Positions 33,462 to 43,013 of a DNA stretch of 64,000 nt are shown in pieces. How positions within the stretch are numbered: the first letter of the stretch is position 1; every line of letters begins with the position of its first letter. A model generated the notes under the pieces. That model did no database searches. It was not told the DNA's origin and worked only from the letters and a program-made list of their open reading frames with translations. The stretch comes from Mucilaginibacter sp. (GTDB lineage Bacteria > Bacteroidota > Bacteroidia > Sphingobacteriales > Sphingobacteriaceae): the NCBI GenBank assembly GCA_028288305.1, contig JAQBOA010000043.1, positions 1 through 64,000 of the forward strand, given 5' to 3'. Both the position numbers and the translations under genes were made by a program.

Positions 33462-33591
33462 ATTGATCCTCCTTTTAGGCTTACTCGTGATGGTTTCATT
33501 TACTTCATGCGGAATTTTTAAAGGCTGTGGTTGTCCAAAATTTGGTAAAACTAAAATGATATGCAAATGTGCATATGTGCAAATGTGCTGA
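33448..33591 (+). CDS. 47-aa cysteine-rich small lipoprotein
   Basis: The frame MLKNKLILLLGLLVMVSFTSCG begins inside the last 14 bases of the VanZ gene. It shows a signal peptide and lipobox (FTSC, Cys21), then GIFKGCGCPKFGKTK. The last dozen codons (MICKCAYVQMC) come from a repetitive TGCAAATGTGCATATG-type sequence that runs on past the stop, so the C-terminus may have been extended by that repeat. It is too short for usual ORF cut-offs. The function is unknown. Confidence 0.7.
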   Translation: MLKNKLILLLGLLVMVSFTSCGIFKGCGCPKFGKTKMICKCAYVQMC

Positions 33592-33675
33592 TGAGCTGCA
33601 GATGTGCAAATTTACTGACAAGTATATCTCCAACCTTCACATTTGACATCCGCACATTTAAAATCTGCATATTAA
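33556..33675. repeat. TGCAAATGTGC-type repeat with inverted arms
   Basis: Direct copies of TGCAAATGTGC (33562-33572, 33578-33588) and GCAGATGTGCAAAT (33597-33610) are followed by the opposite-strand forms CACATTTGACATCCGCACATTT and AAAATCTGCATATT (33659-33673). Together they form an imperfect hairpin that starts inside the small lipoprotein gene. TTTGCACATCTGCAAG at 46679-46694 is a related fragment. Confidence 0.5.
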
Positions 33676-33723
33676 AAAATGACACAGATCAGTTGAAATA
33701 GTGATTTACATCAAGTAATCTTA

Positions 33724-33755
33724 TTTGGATTAAATATAAATAAGCTTTACCTTTG
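33724..33755 (+). promoter_or_regulatory. Promoter of feoAB (TTTG-N20-TACCTTTG)
   Basis: A complete Bacteroidota consensus: TTTG at 33724-33727, 20 bp, TACCTTTG at 33748-33755, 19 bp before the feoA start codon. No Fur-box-like palindrome was recognised. Confidence 0.75.
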
Positions 33756-33774
33756 ACTAAATTTAGAAGACAAT

Positions 33775-33990
33775 ATGAGGCTTTCAGATCTTTTACCCGG
33801 TGCAATAGGAATTGTTAAAGAATTTACCGACCTGGAAATGTCGGTTAAATTAATGGAAATGGGATGTTTACCTGGCGAAGAAGTTACCGTTTCGCGCATT
33901 GCACCCCTTGGCGACCCTATAGCTATTACTGTATCCGGTTACCAGTTAAGCTTACGGAAATTTGAAGCTTCTACCATTATTTTGCAATAG
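33775..33990 (+). CDS. feoA: FeoA family ferrous-iron transport protein
   Basis: A 71-residue SH3-like beta-barrel protein accompanying FeoB in Fe(II) uptake. RLSDLLPGAIGIVKEF, the KLMEMGCLPGEEVTV core and the closing ISLRKFEAS-like strand (LSLRKFEA) are family features. It lies 11 bp before feoB, under a well-formed promoter. Confidence 0.93.
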   Translation: MRLSDLLPGAIGIVKEFTDLEMSVKLMEMGCLPGEEVTVSRIAPLGDPIAITVSGYQLSLRKFEASTIILQ

Positions 33991-34001
33991 TTTTTAAACC
34001 A

Positions 34002-36116
34002 TTGAAAGCTGATATAAGAGTTGCACTTGTTGGAAACCCAAACACCGGGAAATCAACTCTTTTCAATACATTAACCGGGTTAAATCAAAAAATAGGAAAT
34101 TTTCCTGGGGTTACTGTTGATAAAAAGACCGGTTATTGCCAATTGCAGGATGGTCGCGTTGCTGAGATCATTGACCTGCCTGGTACGTATAGCCTTTATC
34201 CTAAAAGCCAGGACGAATCTATTGTATTTTCTGTACTGGCCGATAAATCAAATCCGCATACTCCCGATCTCGTTGTTGTAATACTTGATGCGACCAACCT
34301 AAAAAGAAATCTGCTGCTGTATACACAGGTTGCCGATTTGAAAATACCTGTTATTATCGCCCTGAATATGATGGACCTGGCGAAAAAATCGGGTTTAATC
34401 ATTGATGTCGATTTATTTTCGAAAAAGTTAGGTGTTCCCGTAGTGTGCATTTCCGCGAGGAAATCAGACGGAATTGATAAATTAAAAGCAGCAATATCTT
34501 TTGCCAATAAAATAGCCTTACAACAAGAATCAATTGATGTGAGCTCTATTGCCCCAGCGTTGATTGGCCAAATAAGCCATGAATTTAAGCTCGACAATCA
34601 ATATTATGCTTTACAGCTTGCCCATCAGCATGAAACTATAAAATTTATTTCGCCAGCTGAAAGTGACCGCATTGAAGAGATAGAACAGAAATTTTCATTT
34701 CACTCTCAAAAAGCACAGGCTACCGAAACTATAGCCCGGTATAATTTTATAAACGACCTGTTGTATGATACAGTAAAGGTACCTGCAACGGCCCAGGAGG
34801 AAACGCTTAGTAACAAGATAGATAAAGTACTTACTCACAAAGTATTTGGCTTTATAATCTTTTTTGGTATTCTGCTGTTTATGTTTCAGTCTATATTTTC
34901 ATGGTCGGCCTACCCGATGGAATTGATCGCTGATCTTTTTGTTTGGATCCAAAGCACCTTGCACCAATTATTGCCAGCGGGGCCATTAACCGGTTTGCTG
35001 GTTGATGGGGTTATTGGTGGTTTAAGCGGCGTGATGGTATTTATACCGCAAATAGCTATTTTGTTTGCTTTTATTTCCGTTTTGGAAGATACAGGTTACA
35101 TGTCGCGGGTAACGTTTATGATGGATAAACTGATGCGAAAGGTTGGCCTCAACGGAAAATCGGTTGTGCCGCTAATCGGTGGTTTTGCCTGTGCCGTACC
35201 ATCAATCATGAGTACCCGTACTATTGAAAACTGGAAAGACCGTATGATCACCATCATGGTAACACCATTGGTTACCTGTTCGGCGCGCCTGCCCATTTAT
35301 ATCCTGCTTATTGCGTTGGTTGTACCCAACCGCAATGTTTGGTGGATAATTAATTTACAAGGACTTGCCCTTACGGGAATGTACGTTTTTAGTCTTGTAT
35401 CAGCTGTACTTGTGGCATTTGTGTTTAAACTTATTTTGAAAGGAAGAGAACGCGGCTATTTCATTATGGAAATTCCTGTTTATCGCATGCCCCGGTGGAA
35501 AAACGTAGCTTTTTCTATGTACGAACGTTCAAAAACATTTGTCCTTCGAGCCGGAAAAGTAATTATTGCTGTTTCAGTAATATTATGGGTATTAGCATCT
35601 TATGGACCGGGAAACACTTTTGAACAGATTGAAAAAAAATATCAGCAGCTGCAATATACTCAGCATTTGAAGCCCGACGAGATTTCGAAAGCTATTAAAT
35701 CTGAAAAGCTCGAAAACTCATACGCAGGCGTATTGGGTCATGTAATTGAACCTGTGATAAAGCCTTTAGGATTTGATTGGAAAATTGGCATTGCTTTGAT
35801 CACCTCGTTTGCCGCCCGCGAAGTTTTTGTCGGCACTATGGCCACCATATACAGCGTTGAAGGCAGTGCCGAAAAACTGGGATCAGTACAGCAAAAAATG
35901 AAAGCAGCAACAAACCCCGATACCGGCCAACCTGTATTTTCACTTGCTGTGGCATTTTCTTTGATGATGTTTTATGCCTTTGCCATGCAGTGCGCAAGTA
36001 CTGTAGCCGTAGTTTACCGTGAAACAAAAAACTGGCGCTGGCCTGCTATACAGTTTGCCTATATGACTGTGCTTGCATACACAGCAAGTTTCGTAGCTTA
36101 TCATCTTTTAAAATAA
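34002..36116 (+). CDS. feoB: Ferrous iron transporter B
   Basis: An inner-membrane Fe(II) transporter, 704 residues, TTG start (no ATG is available before the G domain). The N-terminal GTPase has GNPNTGKSTLFN (G1, about 11-22), the DLPGTYSL G3 loop and NMMD (G4). Two Gate domains follow, with VVPLIGGFACAVPSIMSTRT and ITSFAAREVFVGTMATIYS, and 8 or so TM helices. It is co-transcribed with feoA. No FeoC is seen. Confidence 0.97.
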   Translation: MKADIRVALVGNPNTGKSTLFNTLTGLNQKIGNFPGVTVDKKTGYCQLQDGRVAEIIDLPGTYSLYPKSQDESIVFSVLADKSNPHTPDLVVVILDATNLKRNLLLYTQVADLKIPVIIALNMMDLAKKSGLIIDVDLFSKKLGVPVVCISARKSDGIDKLKAAISFANKIALQQESIDVSSIAPALIGQISHEFKLDNQYYALQLAHQHETIKFISPAESDRIEEIEQKFSFHSQKAQATETIARYNFINDLLYDTVKVPATAQEETLSNKIDKVLTHKVFGFIIFFGILLFMFQSIFSWSAYPMELIADLFVWIQSTLHQLLPAGPLTGLLVDGVIGGLSGVMVFIPQIAILFAFISVLEDTGYMSRVTFMMDKLMRKVGLNGKSVVPLIGGFACAVPSIMSTRTIENWKDRMITIMVTPLVTCSARLPIYILLIALVVPNRNVWWIINLQGLALTGMYVFSLVSAVLVAFVFKLILKGRERGYFIMEIPVYRMPRWKNVAFSMYERSKTFVLRAGKVIIAVSVILWVLASYGPGNTFEQIEKKYQQLQYTQHLKPDEISKAIKSEKLENSYAGVLGHVIEPVIKPLGFDWKIGIALITSFAAREVFVGTMATIYSVEGSAEKLGSVQQKMKAATNPDTGQPVFSLAVAFSLMMFYAFAMQCASTVAVVYRETKNWRWPAIQFAYMTVLAYTASFVAYHLLK

Positions 36117-36330
36117 TTGTCTATAATTAACTGCCATTTCATTTATAGATTGCGATACGTAACGGAAAATCACCCCCCCTTTTACAGCCAATTATCTTAT
36201 AGTTTGGGAGAAAATTTAAAATAAAGGTACTATAGAACTTTAAGAAAATATTTTTACTTAAAAATATCTTTTGGTTATCAAATAGTATATTTACATACTC
36301 AATTATCAATAACCTCTTAACCCTACTTTT

Positions 36331-36912
36331 ATGGACTTCGCAACACTAAACAAACAACGGAAATTTACGTTGATTGCCGCCATCGTTGGCGTCATCAGCA
36401 TCTTTTTGCCCTGGATAGCTGTTTCAGGACTTGGCATAAGTATGAGCGAAAATGGCTTGCACAGCTATGGCGTGATGGCATTTATAGGTTTTATTGTCGC
36501 CGTCATTTTAATTACTATGGGCGACCAAACGAAGCCGCTTGATAAAACGATGTGGTTTGTTGAATTGATAGCCGGGGCTGTTGCCCTAATTTTTACATTA
36601 TTGTTTATGACCAACCTATCTGGTGACACATTTGGGGCAGCGGGCTTTGGAATTGGCATATGGATATCGATATTGGCAGCAATTGGCGTTTTGGCGTCCA
36701 CATGGCTATTCAAAAGCCCCGAAGATAGCCTTCAGGATAGTTTTGAAAACCTTAAATCCAAAGTAACCACTGCCACCAGTCAAAATACTTCCGGAACCAG
36801 CAGCAACGCCGGAACAGGTAAGGTGGCCGAACTGGAAAAGCTTATTAAATTGAAAGAAGAAGGAAAAATATCCGAAGCGGAGTACCAGGAAATGAAATCT
36901 AAAATACTTTAG
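36331..36912 (+). CDS. SHOCT domain-containing membrane protein
   Basis: 193 residues. Four TM helices occupy about 13-33, 47-65, 77-95 and 105-125. A Ser/Thr-rich linker is followed by a C-terminal SHOCT (short C-terminal) domain with KVAELEKLIKLKEEGKISEAEY. SHOCT domains are thought to mediate oligomerisation or nucleic-acid contacts. The membrane part is of no named family. It stands alone. Confidence 0.85.
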   Translation: MDFATLNKQRKFTLIAAIVGVISIFLPWIAVSGLGISMSENGLHSYGVMAFIGFIVAVILITMGDQTKPLDKTMWFVELIAGAVALIFTLLFMTNLSGDTFGAAGFGIGIWISILAAIGVLASTWLFKSPEDSLQDSFENLKSKVTTATSQNTSGTSSNAGTGKVAELEKLIKLKEEGKISEAEYQEMKSKIL

Positions 36913-37029
36913 GTAAGAATATCTGGTAAGACTTTGATTTTGAAAGGGATCCTAGGATTTCAGGCTTTAGCTTTGTACTTTCTGCTTTTAGCTTTCCGCT
37001 CAAATCCTTATCTTTGAACGAGGTAAAAA

Positions 37030-37641
37030 TTGGATAACGTTAAAATTCTTGAAAGATATCTCCCGCCCGATGCCGCCCCACTCATCGGCCGCTGGATTGA
37101 TTACTTTAAATGTGAGTTTAAAATTTCGCGCAACCGTAACAGTAAATTTGGGGACTACAGGCCACCGTATGCCGGTAAAGGGCATCGCATATCTGTTAAT
37201 TACGACCTTAACCCCTATGCTTTCCTGGTAACAGCAGTGCATGAATTTGCTCACCTGCACACCTGGAACGAGCACAAGCATAAGGCCAAACCACATGGTA
37301 CGGAATGGAAAAACAATTTCAAAAAAATGATGCAGCCCTTTTTTGAAAAAGATGTTTTCCCTGCTGATGTCAAACATGCCATAATTAGTTATCTCAATAA
37401 TCCAGCGGCATCAAGCTGTTCAGATTTAACCTTATTCCGCTCTCTCCGAAAATACGATGCACCAAAGGAATCAGTAACCACAGTTGAAAAATTACCTGTT
37501 AAAGCGCTGTTTAAATTAAAGGACGGTCGCGTTTTTCAAAAAGAAGAAAAACTACGCAAACGCTATAAGTGCATTGAAGTGAATTCCAAACGGATTTATT
37601 TATTCAGCGCTGTTGCAGAAGTTGAACACATAGAAAATTAG
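37030..37641 (+). CDS. SprT-like zinc metallopeptidase
   Basis: 203 residues from a TTG start. The zinc-binding motif HEFAH in TAVHEFAHLHTW (near residue 71) and the upstream SKFGDYRPPYAGKGHRISVNYDL strand are typical of SprT/YgjP-like proteins. The third ligand probably lies in KPHGTEWKNNF. The C-terminal zinc ribbon is degenerate, with only single cysteines. Possible roles are DNA-protein crosslink repair or an unknown proteolytic function. Confidence 0.8.
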   Translation: MDNVKILERYLPPDAAPLIGRWIDYFKCEFKISRNRNSKFGDYRPPYAGKGHRISVNYDLNPYAFLVTAVHEFAHLHTWNEHKHKAKPHGTEWKNNFKKMMQPFFEKDVFPADVKHAIISYLNNPAASSCSDLTLFRSLRKYDAPKESVTTVEKLPVKALFKLKDGRVFQKEEKLRKRYKCIEVNSKRIYLFSAVAEVEHIEN

Positions 37642-37802
37642 TTACATCTATTTTATTCTTTTACATCAGATTTCATTTGCCTTAGTGAGAATGTTGATTT
37701 TTTTAATAAATTTAGACAAGTCTAAAATATTTATTAGATTTGTTTAAATTATAATAAATCATGGGTTTTATACTAAAAAAATGTAACCTTCAATTGCAAC
37801 AA

Positions 37803-37810
37803 TAATTTTG
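37803..37810 (+). promoter_or_regulatory. -7 box TAATTTTG deciding the porin start
   Basis: A perfect TAnnTTTG box two bases before an in-frame GTG at 37812. A transcript from this box would begin after that GTG, so translation must use the ATG at 37824, directly before the signal peptide. Confidence 0.5.
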
Positions 37811-37823
37811 CGTGAAATTTGAT

Positions 37824-39137
37824 ATGAAAAAACACATACTCCTTCTCCATATATTATTATTTGTTGTTATACAAACTGTTTTAGCCCAAGATACTGTTAA
37901 GCAAGAACGTTATAGTTTTCACTTCCAGGAAACCATTATCACACAATACAAACCGCCGTTCAATGCGCTATATACTGGTAAAAACAGTTTATTGCCAACA
38001 GCGGAAACACAATCATCAATTACCACTACTTTTTTTGGAGCAGCCCGGCTTTGGAAAGGTGCTGAGGCTTATTTTAATCCGGAACTATCGGGCGGTGCTG
38101 GTTTGAGCCAAACACTGGGTATAGCCGGTTTTCCAAATGGCGAAACCTTTAGGGTGGGCGGAGTACAGAACAAAATTTATATAGCCCGTTTATATTTTAA
38201 GCAAAATTTTGAATGGGGAAAAGAAAAAGATACTATTGAAAGTGACGTCAACCAGTTAGCTTGTTTAAAAAGTAAACGGTATTTCTCTTTTGCCGTTGGA
38301 AAATTTAACATGGGTGATTTTTTTGACCAAAACAATTTCAGTCATGACCCACGTACGCAATTCATGAACTGGGCCTTGATGGATAATGCTGCCTGGGACT
38401 ATCCGGCAAATACACGCGGCTATGTAATAGGTGCATATACTGAATTGGGGCAACGTACATGGACACTCCGGTTTGCCTTCACCATGAACGTTACACGGGC
38501 TAACTCATCAATATGGGACGCTAACATTGGAAAGGCAAATACCCAGACAATTGAATTTGAAAAGCGTTATCAGATAAAAGGCCAGAAAGGTACTTTGCGG
38601 GTTTTGGGATTTTTGAATAACGGTAAATTTGGCAATTACAACCTTGCTATAGCACAAAACCCAAATGCACCAAATGTTGATTCCACACAACATTATGGGC
38701 GTCACAAATATGGCTTTGGTATTAATACCGATCAGTACCTTACAAAAGATTTTGGTTTATTTGCCAAAGCCAGCTATAATGATGGCCATACTGAAACCTG
38801 GTTTTTTACCGAAATTGACCGTTCTTTTACATTCGGAGGCGTACTAAAGGGCTCGCAATGGAAACGCGGTAGTGATGAAGCAGGATTAGCTTTTATAACT
38901 AATGGCTTATCTGCGCCTCATCGTAATTATCTTGCAGATGGGGGTTATGGTTTCTTAATTGGCGACGGCAAATTAAATTACGCGCCCGAAATGATTGCAG
39001 AGTTTTATTATAAAATAGATGTTTACCAAAAGAAATTCTTTTTAACACCCGATTACCAGTTTATTCTTCACCCTGCTTATAATAAAGACCGCGGCCCGGT
39101 TAATGTGCTTGGAATAAGGGCACATGTGGAATTTTAA
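37824..39137 (+). CDS. OprB-like carbohydrate porin
   Basis: 437 residues from the ATG at 37824; the promoter position argues against the upstream GTG. A signal peptide MKKHILLLHILLFVVIQTVLAQ is followed by a large outer-membrane barrel. Conserved OprB-family traits are the N-terminal FHFQETIITQYKPPFNALYTG, AYFNPELSGGAGLSQTLG and GVQNKIYIARLYFKQNFEWG, and the terminal NVLGIRAHVEF with a C-terminal Phe. It probably admits sugars or small organic solutes. It stands alone. Confidence 0.85.
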   Translation: MKKHILLLHILLFVVIQTVLAQDTVKQERYSFHFQETIITQYKPPFNALYTGKNSLLPTAETQSSITTTFFGAARLWKGAEAYFNPELSGGAGLSQTLGIAGFPNGETFRVGGVQNKIYIARLYFKQNFEWGKEKDTIESDVNQLACLKSKRYFSFAVGKFNMGDFFDQNNFSHDPRTQFMNWALMDNAAWDYPANTRGYVIGAYTELGQRTWTLRFAFTMNVTRANSSIWDANIGKANTQTIEFEKRYQIKGQKGTLRVLGFLNNGKFGNYNLAIAQNPNAPNVDSTQHYGRHKYGFGINTDQYLTKDFGLFAKASYNDGHTETWFFTEIDRSFTFGGVLKGSQWKRGSDEAGLAFITNGLSAPHRNYLADGGYGFLIGDGKLNYAPEMIAEFYYKIDVYQKKFFLTPDYQFILHPAYNKDRGPVNVLGIRAHVEF

Positions 39138-39465
39138 CAGTCAATAAATTCCAGGCTTAACTTTTAAATTTCCGTTAATCTTATAATTTTTAGTTGATTA
39201 AAAACGTGAATCCTTCTCAGAGCAAATGAAAGTTCCTATGTAAACCTATAATAAAATCATTCTATTTTCTTTTAAAAAATGCATTTCGTCTGTACTTAAT
39301 AACAGATTAATTTTTTAAGTAAAAATTACATTTGATTTATTAAATATTAAAATACCGCAATATATTTAATTAATCCGAAATAATATAACCGATAAATTAG
39401 ATTTTTGAGTCACTAAAAACAACTTTTCCATAAGGTGCGCGTATAAATTATGAGGAAAAATTAAC
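39138..39465. other. 328-bp gap, no recognised feature
   Basis: Very AT-rich upstream region of the PAS sensor gene. A GAGGAAAAA ribosome-binding-type sequence lies just before the start at 39466. Nothing else was identified. Confidence 0.5.
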
Positions 39466-41088
39466 ATGTCCAAAGCTAATTTTCTCAGCACTGTGCGCAT
39501 AAAGACCATCATGAACGATCTTCCAATATCAGTTAGTCAAACCCACACCTTTCAGTTTAATGTAAAGAAAAGGTCTGACCGTTTAATGAATTACTTTCTT
39601 GCCAGCTATTTTTTGGTCGGATTAATATTAGCTGAATTTTATGGTACCTGGCTGATCGCAATTGGCATGGGCGGCCTTTTGTTAATCGTTTATTATACTG
39701 TCAAAATAGCGTTACCCGGTTCTTCCATATATCAATATGTTTTGAGCGCCGTATTGGGACTTTTCATGATTCAGTTTATTTACCAGATGCACGGGCTGTT
39801 TGAAATGCACTTTTTTGCCTTTATCGGCAGCGCTTTGCTCATCACTTATCAGAAATGGAAACTGCAAATTCCGATATTAATCATGGTGACTGTTCAACAT
39901 ACCTATCTTGGTTACCTTCAGCACACTGGTTTTACCAATGTTTATTTCACACATCCGACATATTTTACCTTGCACACATTTCCCATTCATATCCTGTTGT
40001 CCACAGTGATATTTTTTGTTTCCGGATTATGGGCTTATCAGCTGAGAAAGTATAATCAAATTCATACCCTTCAAACCATACAAATGGCGAACCTGCAAAA
40101 AGAAGCCCAGCTTTCTGTAGAACGAGGAAAAAATGCTGCAGCTCTTGAAGAAAGAAATACCATACTGGAAAGTATTACTGATGCCTTCTTTGCAGTCGAC
40201 AATAACTGGATGATTACCTATTGGAACAATATGGCTGAAAAGGTATTGGGTAAACTCAGGAATGAAACGCTTGGTCGCCATTTATGGAAAGTATATGCCG
40301 ATTCCATAGAATCAGAGTCGTACCGAAAATACCATGAGGCAATGGAAACTGGGAGCGCTGTTCATTTTGAGGATTATTACTCTTCCATGGATAAGTGGTA
40401 CGAGATCAGCGCTTATCCATCAGCTAATGGTTTGTCGGTTTATTTTAAAGACATTACTGAACGCAAGCATTCTGAAATCCTTTTAACCGCCTCCGAAAAA
40501 AGGTACAGTGAATTGTTTCATTTAAGCCCTTTGCCCATGCTTTTATTCGATTTGGACACCTTACAATTCCTGGATGTTAATGAAGCAACAATAAATCATT
40601 ACGGATATAGCAGGCAAGAGTTTTTAGCTATGACCCTTAGGGATATCAAGCTGGCTGACGATATTCCTGAAATGGAAAAATTATTGCACAGTGATAGGTT
40701 AATGAAAAAAACGAACGCGATTGGAAATTTCAGACATAAAAAGAAAAACGGGAACATTATCAACGTGGATATCCAGGCTAATTTTATTGAATATAAAGGA
40801 AAAGAAGCAAAGGTTATCGTTGTAAACGATGTTACGGAAAGATTGACTTATATCCAGGCTATCGAAAATCAAAATGAAAAACTAAAGGAAATATCCTGGA
40901 TGCAGTCACACGTAATGCGAGCGCCTCTTGCCAAAATCATAGCGCTTATTCCGCTTATTCATGATGAAAAAGAGAATATTATTGAGAGGGAAAAGATGCT
41001 GAATTATCTTTCAATTTCCGCAAATGAACTGGATAAAGTCATCGAAACGATAACGGATAAAACATGCGTCGTTGAAATACACAGTTAA
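39466..41088 (+). CDS. Membrane PAS-domain sensor lacking a kinase ATPase domain
   Basis: 540 residues. Six TM helices occupy about 40-200, with an MHGLFEMHFFAFIGSALLITYQ block like the MHF/7TM sensor modules. A short coiled coil follows, then two PAS domains (about 228-345 and 350-470). The C-terminal helix WMQSHVMRAPLAKIIALIPLI resembles the HisKA H-box of Bacteroidota PAS kinases (SHNxRAPL). The protein ends about 50 residues later, and no HATPase_c domain follows in any frame. It could act as a phosphotransfer or signalling scaffold, or be a truncated kinase. Confidence 0.75.
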   Translation: MSKANFLSTVRIKTIMNDLPISVSQTHTFQFNVKKRSDRLMNYFLASYFLVGLILAEFYGTWLIAIGMGGLLLIVYYTVKIALPGSSIYQYVLSAVLGLFMIQFIYQMHGLFEMHFFAFIGSALLITYQKWKLQIPILIMVTVQHTYLGYLQHTGFTNVYFTHPTYFTLHTFPIHILLSTVIFFVSGLWAYQLRKYNQIHTLQTIQMANLQKEAQLSVERGKNAAALEERNTILESITDAFFAVDNNWMITYWNNMAEKVLGKLRNETLGRHLWKVYADSIESESYRKYHEAMETGSAVHFEDYYSSMDKWYEISAYPSANGLSVYFKDITERKHSEILLTASEKRYSELFHLSPLPMLLFDLDTLQFLDVNEATINHYGYSRQEFLAMTLRDIKLADDIPEMEKLLHSDRLMKKTNAIGNFRHKKKNGNIINVDIQANFIEYKGKEAKVIVVNDVTERLTYIQAIENQNEKLKEISWMQSHVMRAPLAKIIALIPLIHDEKENIIEREKMLNYLSISANELDKVIETITDKTCVVEIHS

Positions 41089-41249
41089 TTTTTTTAATCT
41101 ATTTATGTGCAAAATGTCGAAACGTTGACCGTACGTGGAATTTTAATAAATTAAATCCTGGTTCAATTAACATTTCCCACTTCCAATAGTCTAATGTAAT
41201 ATTACTATTGCACAAATAATTGTGTTCAAAAACAGCGTTATTTAGATTT

Positions 41250-41783
41250 ATGAAGAAAAATTTTGTCCTGATAATAATAATTTTTATAACAAGTGCCTGT
41301 TTTGCACAGGAAAAAAATACAGTAACCAGGTCGGCTATTACATTTCAGATAAAAAACCTTGGTATTAATACGGGGGGCACAATCAGTGGCCTTAAGGCCG
41401 ATATTCAATTTAATCCAAACAACCTGGCGTCAGATACAATTAATGCCTCTGTAGACGTAAATACCATTAATACTGATAATGACAGCCGCGATGATCATTT
41501 AAAAGGTACCGATTATTTTGATGCGGCGCATTTCCCTAAAATAATAATGAAGTCTGTTTCATTTAGGCATAAAAGCGGAACCAATTATACCGGCACGTTT
41601 AACCTAACTATTAAAGGTAAAACAAAATTGATAGAAATCCCGTTTACTTATACCGAAAAAGGTAATACAGCAATTTTTAAAGGTAATTTTAAATTAAACC
41701 GTTTAGATTTTGGCATCGGCGAAAGCAGTATGATGCTATCAAATGAAGTAACTGTTAATATAGATGCTGAGATAAATAAATAA
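41250..41783 (+). CDS. YceI family protein
   Basis: 177 residues from the ATG at 41250, chosen because it starts the signal peptide MKKNFVLIIIIFITSACFAQ. The lipocalin-like YceI barrel shows ITFQIKNLGINTGGTISGLKADIQFNP, DDHLKGTDYFDAAHFPKIIMKS and the C-terminal GESSMMLSNEVTVNIDAEI. Members bind isoprenoid or other lipids in the periplasm; the ligand here is unknown. It is monocistronic. Confidence 0.92.
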   Translation: MKKNFVLIIIIFITSACFAQEKNTVTRSAITFQIKNLGINTGGTISGLKADIQFNPNNLASDTINASVDVNTINTDNDSRDDHLKGTDYFDAAHFPKIIMKSVSFRHKSGTNYTGTFNLTIKGKTKLIEIPFTYTEKGNTAIFKGNFKLNRLDFGIGESSMMLSNEVTVNIDAEINK

Positions 41784-41905
41784 TATCCTGAAAAATAAAT
41801 GCTTAATTGGAGTAATCAAAAAATTAAGAATTGATAACTGTAACTTAACACCGATACTGGCTTTAAACTGCTGTTAATCATCTGCAAATTGTAACTTTAC
41901 AGGGT

Positions 41906-42970
41906 ATGAAATTAAGGATACTTGTTTTAATAAATGCGGCAGCCGTAGCTATAACCCTTGCGGCAGTAAATTATTATTTTCAACACAATTGGTATTATGT
42001 TATAGTAACCTTTTTAGTTGCTTTAATTACAAGCTTTATTGTTTTTTATTATCTGATTGAAAAATATGTCTATTCGAAAATAAAACTTATTTATAAACTC
42101 ATCCATAATTTAAAGCTGGGCAGGGATTTGCGCGATGCATTAGGTGAACATATAAGTGCCGACCCAATAAATGATGTTGAGCTCGAGGTAAAAGAATGGG
42201 CCCGGCAAAAGAAAAGCGAAATTGACGACCTCCGCAAACAGGAAAAGTTTCGACGGGACTTTTTATCCAATATTTCACATGAGTTTAAAACGCCTTTGTT
42301 TGCTATACAGGGTTATATAGAAGCTATACAGGACGACGACTTTGAAGATAAAGAAATGGCTCAGCTGTTTTTAGCAAAAGCCGCAAAAAACGTTGATAGG
42401 TTGAGTTACCTTATTCAAGATCTTGATGAGATATCAAAATTGGAATCGGGAGAAATACCTGTTAACTTAACCCGGTTTAAGATAAATGATCTTATAAAAG
42501 AGGTTTTCGAAGCAATGGAGATAAAAGCCCGTCAGCATAATATTAAATTAATATTTAAACAAAAATATGATGAGCCGATACTGGTAAATGCAGATCGTGA
42601 AAAAATAAGGCAGGTACTTGTTAACCTGATCGATAACTCTTTAAAATATGGAAATGAAGAGGGGAGCACATCTGTAAGTCTGTTCGAATTGCACGACCAG
42701 GTACTGGTTGAAGTTACTGATGATGGTATTGGAATCGAAGAAAAGTTCCTTCCGCGTTTATTTGAGCGTTTTTTTAGAACAGATACCAGCCGGTCCAGGC
42801 AAATAGGGGGATCCGGTCTTGGCCTTGCCATCGTTAAACATATTATTGAAGCCCACGAACAAACTATAAGCGTCAGAAGCACAGAAGGTTTAGGTTCAAC
42901 CTTCGGTTTTACCCTTCAAAAATCAAAACAATCTTTGCCGTTCCCAAGTATACCTGTTTTAAATAATTAA
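41906..42970 (+). CDS. PhoR-like sensor histidine kinase
   Basis: A 354-residue kinase with two N-terminal TM helices (about 3-22 and 29-50), a short HAMP-like linker with a DPINDVELEVKEWA coiled coil, HisKA with H in FLSNISHEFKTPLFAIQG (near residue 127), and HATPase_c with LVNLIDNSLKYG (N), DDGIGIEEK (G1) and GGSGLGLAIVKHI (G2). It resembles Bacteroidota PhoR but lacks a PAS domain, and no PhoB gene is adjacent. The phosphate link rests on the DUF47 gene 43 bp downstream. Confidence 0.92.
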   Translation: MKLRILVLINAAAVAITLAAVNYYFQHNWYYVIVTFLVALITSFIVFYYLIEKYVYSKIKLIYKLIHNLKLGRDLRDALGEHISADPINDVELEVKEWARQKKSEIDDLRKQEKFRRDFLSNISHEFKTPLFAIQGYIEAIQDDDFEDKEMAQLFLAKAAKNVDRLSYLIQDLDEISKLESGEIPVNLTRFKINDLIKEVFEAMEIKARQHNIKLIFKQKYDEPILVNADREKIRQVLVNLIDNSLKYGNEEGSTSVSLFELHDQVLVEVTDDGIGIEEKFLPRLFERFFRTDTSRSRQIGGSGLGLAIVKHIIEAHEQTISVRSTEGLGSTFGFTLQKSKQSLPFPSIPVLNN

Positions 42971-43013
42971 CATTAATTTTACATTGCAGAATTTTTTGCG
43001 AAATTTTAATAAA

